Part shown: positions 6,693-9,466 of the stretch, piece after piece
Layout: the number at the start of each line of letters is the position of its first letter
How positions within the stretch are numbered: position 1 is the first letter of the stretch
Origin: an uncultured Kiloniellales bacterium
Lineage (GTDB): Bacteria > Pseudomonadota > Alphaproteobacteria > Kiloniellales > JAKSDN01
Reading direction: 5' to 3'
NCBI GenBank assembly: GCA_947259625.1
Contig: CAMYMY010000112.1
Span: 1-9,466 of the forward strand
DNA length: 9,466 nucleotides
Notes under the pieces: model-generated
Seen by the model: the letters and a program-made list of their open reading frames with translations, nothing else
What the model was told of the DNA's origin: nothing
Databases searched by the model: none
Position numbers and translations under genes: made by a program

Positions 6693-7331
6693 CTCCCAGT
6701 CCGGCAGCTTTCCTTCCTTGGCCAGGGAGCGGATGGCACCGTCGAGTGCGGCCATGAACTCCTGGCGTGCGCCCGGCCAAGCGAGCTTGGCGCCAACGAA
6801 GATATCGCAGAAGAACGGCACCAGAAGGGATTCCCCTTTGGGCAGGGCCTTGCCGAGGCCGTGTAGGAAGACGGGGATCACCGGTGTCCGAGGGTGACGT
6901 TCGGCCAGGTGCGCGACACCGGTCTTGAAGGCTGCCAGATGTTCCGGCTCGCCGCGGCTACCCTCGGGAAAGATGATCAAGATATCTCCCCGATCCAACG
7001 CCTCGTGGCAGCCCCTGAGCGGATCGCCCCCCGAGTGGTGCAGCTTGCGGTTGAGTGGGATGATCCCGATGATTTGCGTCGCGAACCATGCCAGTCCTTT
7101 TCGGCTCAAGAAGTAATCGGCCGCCGCCACGGGCCTGAGGCTCTTGAGCAACCGCTGGGGAAACAGGGTCATCAGCGCAAGCGTGTCGAGGTGGCTGTTG
7201 TGGTTGGCCACGATGATCGCCGGTCCGGCCATCGGCAGACATTCGCGGTGGCGGATATTGATGCCGAGCACGATCAGCACCAGTGGCCGGACCACGACGA
7301 GAAAGAAGCAGTAGCGAAGAACTCTATTCAC
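6690..7331 (-). CDS. Lysophospholipid acyltransferase, PlsC (1-acyl-glycerol-3-phosphate acyltransferase) family
   Basis: This 213-residue protein has the PlsC/LPLAT fold. It shows the acyltransferase motifs in order: NHNSHLD (43-49, catalytic His44 and Asp49), GIIPLNR (89-95), FPEGSRG (121-127, glycerophosphate binding) and VIPVFLHG (151-158). A hydrophobic N-terminal helix (about 4-23) would anchor it to the inner membrane. The family moves an acyl chain from acyl-ACP or acyl-CoA to lysophosphatidate or another lysophospholipid; which acceptor is used here cannot be told. GTG 7331 is chosen for GGAG at 7339-7342 and clean alignment of the N-terminal helix; the frame extends to 7442 but that overlaps the CdsA-like gene. 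It is last in the minus-strand operon, 28 nt after the CdsA-like stop. Housekeeping PlsC is presumably encoded elsewhere. Confidence 0.92.
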   Translation of the reverse strand: MNRVLRYCFFLVVVRPLVLIVLGINIRHRECLPMAGPAIIVANHNSHLDTLALMTLFPQRLLKSLRPVAAADYFLSRKGLAWFATQIIGIIPLNRKLHHSGGDPLRGCHEALDRGDILIIFPEGSRGEPEHLAAFKTGVAHLAERHPRTPVIPVFLHGLGKALPKGESLLVPFFCDIFVGAKLAWPGARQEFMAALDGAIRSLAKEGKLPDWE

Positions 7332-7338
7332 TGGATCG

Positions 7339-7342
7339 CTCC
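7339..7342 (-). promoter_or_regulatory. Ribosome binding site deciding the GTG start at 7331
   Basis: On the minus strand GGAG lies 7 nt before GTG 7331, in the 28-nt gap after the CdsA-like gene. It favours this start over the longer frame. Confidence 0.65.
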
Positions 7343-7359
7343 GACGGTGCGAGCAGAGA

Positions 7360-8298
7360 TCAATAGTAGAAGTAATAGGTGAAGTGGAAGAACAGCGGTG
7401 CCGTAAAGGCGAGGCTGTCGACACGATCCAGAATGCCCCCATGGCCGGGCAACAGGCTGCCGCTGTCCTTGACGCCCAGGTCGCGCTTGACCGCGGAGAT
7501 CGTCACGTCGCCGCAGAATCCGCCGAGGCCGATGATCAGGCCGGCCGCCAGCGCGTAGGGCCAGGAGAACGGGGTAAGCCAAACCGACAGCAGCGCTGCC
7601 AGCAGGATCGTGGTCGAAACGCCGCCGATCAAACCCTCCCAGGTCTTGTTCGGGCTGACCGAGGGCATGACCCGGCGCCGCCCCAGGCCGCGTCCCCAGA
7701 GGTACTGAAAGACGTCGTTCGCCTCGGTCACGACGACCAGGAAGAGCAACAGCCCCGGGCCGCCCGCCGGCGGGTTCCCCTCGGCCGGCAAGGCCAGCAG
7801 ATAGGCCACGTGGCTCAGGCTGAACAGCGTGACCATCAGGCCCCAGTGCAGCATTCCGGCCGCGCGCAGGAACCCCTGGGTCACGCCGCCGACCACCATG
7901 CGAAAGGCCAATCCGAGAAACATGTAGACCGGAACGAAGATGATGAACATCCCGTACCATTCCATGAAGACCCAGAGGAACTGCACGGGGATCGCCAGGT
8001 AGGCCCAGAACAGCACCCGCCGGTCGGCGCGGCGCGTCGGGATCAGTGAAAGGTACTCCTTGAGCGCCAGGAAGCTTATCAAGCCGAACAGCACCAGCGC
8101 GGCCCCGCGGCTGAACACCAGGGCCAGGCTGAAAAGCGACACCATCAGCCACCAGGACTTGATCCTGAGCACGAGCTCGCCGTGACCGCCCGGTTTCCGA
8201 CGGGTAAGCCAGGCAACGGCCAAGCTCGCGATCGTGAGAACGCCGAAGACCGCGGCCAGGGTCCAGAGGACGGCGGGCGCCAGGGTGGTGAGGATCAC
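7360..8298 (-). CDS. Phosphatidate cytidylyltransferase (CDP-diglyceride synthase) family, YnbB-like
   Basis: This 312-residue inner-membrane protein has about eight hydrophobic segments. The family makes CDP-diacylglycerol from phosphatidate and CTP. The C-terminal half carries the CdsA hallmarks: TEANDVFQYLWGR (191-203), SPNKTWEGLIGG (215-226), and the full signature from Ser268 to Asp294 with KR (271-272), KD (277-278), PGHGG (284-288) and DRVD (291-294). These include the acidic metal-binding residues, so it should be active. The very end is strikingly aromatic (FFHFTYYFYY). GTG 8298 is chosen because it overlaps the upstream stop (GTGA), a classic translational coupling, with GAGGA 9 nt before it; the frame opens further to 8370 without support. 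The length is close to E. coli YnbB (about 300). It is probably a second, specialised CdsA paralogue, given the context. Confidence 0.93.
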   Translation of the reverse strand: MILTTLAPAVLWTLAAVFGVLTIASLAVAWLTRRKPGGHGELVLRIKSWWLMVSLFSLALVFSRGAALVLFGLISFLALKEYLSLIPTRRADRRVLFWAYLAIPVQFLWVFMEWYGMFIIFVPVYMFLGLAFRMVVGGVTQGFLRAAGMLHWGLMVTLFSLSHVAYLLALPAEGNPPAGGPGLLLFLVVVTEANDVFQYLWGRGLGRRRVMPSVSPNKTWEGLIGGVSTTILLAALLSVWLTPFSWPYALAAGLIIGLGGFCGDVTISAVKRDLGVKDSGSLLPGHGGILDRVDSLAFTAPLFFHFTYYFYY

Positions 8299-8906
8299 GG
8301 CGTCCGTTCCTCGAGGGCCTTGCGCACCCGATTTACGGCGGTCAAAGCCAGCAACAGCAGGACCAGCCAAAGCACCCAGTCGAGCCAGGCCCCTGGCGGG
8401 ACACCCAGTGCAAGCACAAACCCCAATCCGCCGAAAACCGCGGCCCGATCGCTCTTGCCCATCGGACCGTCGTAGCGGCGTCCCGCGCCGACCGCCAGCG
8501 CCAGTATCCCGGCCGCCTCGGCGATCAGGGCCAAGACCACGACGAGCACGACGAGCGCTGGGGGCAGTCCCGGCACCAGGGCGAGGGGCAGGTAGAGCGC
8601 CGCATCGGATAGCAGATCACCCAGCTCGTTCAGTATGGCGCCCAGCGCCGAGGCTTGCCCGTGCTCGCGCGCGAGAATGCCGTCGACGGCGTTGAGCCCC
8701 ATGCTCACCAGGAGCACGGCGGGCAGCAATAGGAGCAACCAGGTTCGCTCCGGCCAGAGCGCGATCACACCACCGCAAACGATCGACAGCGCGAGCGCGG
8801 CCAAGGTTACCTGATTGGCGCTGACCCCGGCCCCGGCCAGCGCCGCGGTGACCGGCATCAAGAGCTTTTGAAAACGAGGTTTGAGACTATAGACGCTCAA
8901 CGGCAC
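8295..8906 (-). CDS. CDP-alcohol phosphatidyltransferase, YnbA-like, with a variant active site
   Basis: This 203-residue membrane enzyme has about six hydrophobic segments. The family transfers a phosphatidyl group from CDP-diacylglycerol to an alcohol such as glycerol-3-phosphate, serine or inositol phosphate. The usual motif D-x2-D-G-x2-A-R-x8-G-x3-D-x3-D appears here as Asn72-x2-Asp75-Gly76-x2-Ala79-Arg80-x8-Gly89-x3-Asn93-x3-Asp97, followed by Asp101. Two metal-site Asp positions are therefore Asn. Other landmarks are SANQVTL (29-35) and GPMGKSDRA (147-155). Length and motif pattern fit E. coli YnbA (about 200 residues), which as I recall also has Asn there. GTG 8906 has GAGAG 8 nt upstream; TTG 8900 is an alternative and would give an N-terminus closer in length to YnbA. 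First gene of the minus-strand operon; its stop overlaps the next start by 4 nt. Confidence 0.88.
   Translation of the reverse strand: MPLSVYSLKPRFQKLLMPVTAALAGAGVSANQVTLAALALSIVCGGVIALWPERTWLLLLLPAVLLVSMGLNAVDGILAREHGQASALGAILNELGDLLSDAALYLPLALVPGLPPALVVLVVVLALIAEAAGILALAVGAGRRYDGPMGKSDRAAVFGGLGFVLALGVPPGAWLDWVLWLVLLLLALTAVNRVRKALEERTP
8308..8312 (-). promoter_or_regulatory. Ribosome binding site of the CdsA-like gene
   Basis: On the minus strand GAGGA lies 9 nt before GTG 8298, inside the 3' end of the phosphatidyltransferase gene. It supports the overlapping GTGA start. Confidence 0.5.
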
Positions 8907-8956
8907 GGCAGATGCTCTCGATTACTCCCATGGCGAAATCGACCATCGTGGCGCCT

Positions 8957-8985
8957 AGCATCCGCCTCCGCCGCTCCAGTGACAA
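8957..8985 (-). promoter_or_regulatory. Possible sigma-70-type promoter for the phosphatidyltransferase operon
   Basis: On the minus strand TTGTCA (8985-8980) and GATGCT (8962-8957) are separated by 17 nt, matching 5 of 6 and 3 of 6 consensus bases. It lies about 50 nt before the GTG at 8906 in the 158-nt divergent gap (8907-9064). I could not find a convincing promoter for trpB on the other strand in this gap. Confidence 0.3.
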
Positions 8986-9064
8986 GCCAAAGCCGCCACA
9001 GGCATTGCGAGGCGCCGTGGAATGGGGCAGATTGCGCCGTCTCGGAGACAAGACCAGAACACGC

Positions 9065-9466
<402 letters not shown>

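Noticed and set aside
7384..8049. 221-codon plus-strand frame opposite the CdsA-like gene
   Set aside because: It mirrors a gene with a complete CdsA signature; its Gln/Arg/His-rich translation shows no domain.
8950..9016. GGCGCC repeated at 8950-8955 and 9011-9016 in the divergent gap, as paired operator sites
   Set aside because: A 6-base GC palindrome occurs often by chance in such DNA, and the two copies share no flanking sequence.

Overview
The window looks like a high-GC (roughly two thirds by eye) alphaproteobacterial chromosome, most like the Rhodospirillales and relatives. The evidence is the pyrF - membrane protein - trpF ... trpB order, a MipZ-type ParA ATPase (an alphaproteobacterial hallmark), and the frequent GTG/TTG starts. 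The placement rests on motif recognition and gene order, not on a database search.

Layout. 1-258 is the 3' end of pyrF. 267-1124 encodes a six-segment membrane protein of unassigned role. 1184-1831 is a complete trpF. 2023-3330 encodes an unusual fusion of a TerB-like helical domain to a MipZ/ParA-type ATPase. 3557-6661 is a tightly spaced plus-strand pair: an alpha/beta hydrolase fused to a SAM methyltransferase (E. coli YnbC-like), then a PAP2 phosphatase fused to a dual-specificity-type cysteine phosphatase (YnbD-like). Facing it on the minus strand (8906 down to 6690) is a three-gene operon: a CDP-alcohol phosphatidyltransferase (YnbA-like), a CdsA-family CDP-diglyceride synthase (YnbB-like) and a PlsC-family lysophospholipid acyltransferase. 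9065-9466 is the 5' part of trpB, divergent from that operon.

How the genes fit together. The five genes from 3557 to 8906 correspond to all four members of the E. coli ynbABCD set plus an acyltransferase. Together they could acylate a lysophospholipid, activate phosphatidate to CDP-diacylglycerol, transfer the phosphatidyl group to an alcohol, remove a phosphate, and modify the product by hydrolysis or methylation. This reads as a self-contained secondary phospholipid pathway whose product I do not know. It sits, with the TerB-MipZ gene, between trpF and trpB, which are usually adjacent in related bacteria. The most notable points are this cluster, the Asn-for-Asp changes in the phosphatidyltransferase active site, and the TerB-MipZ fusion. 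I see no RNA genes, insertion sequences, CRISPR arrays or attachment sites.
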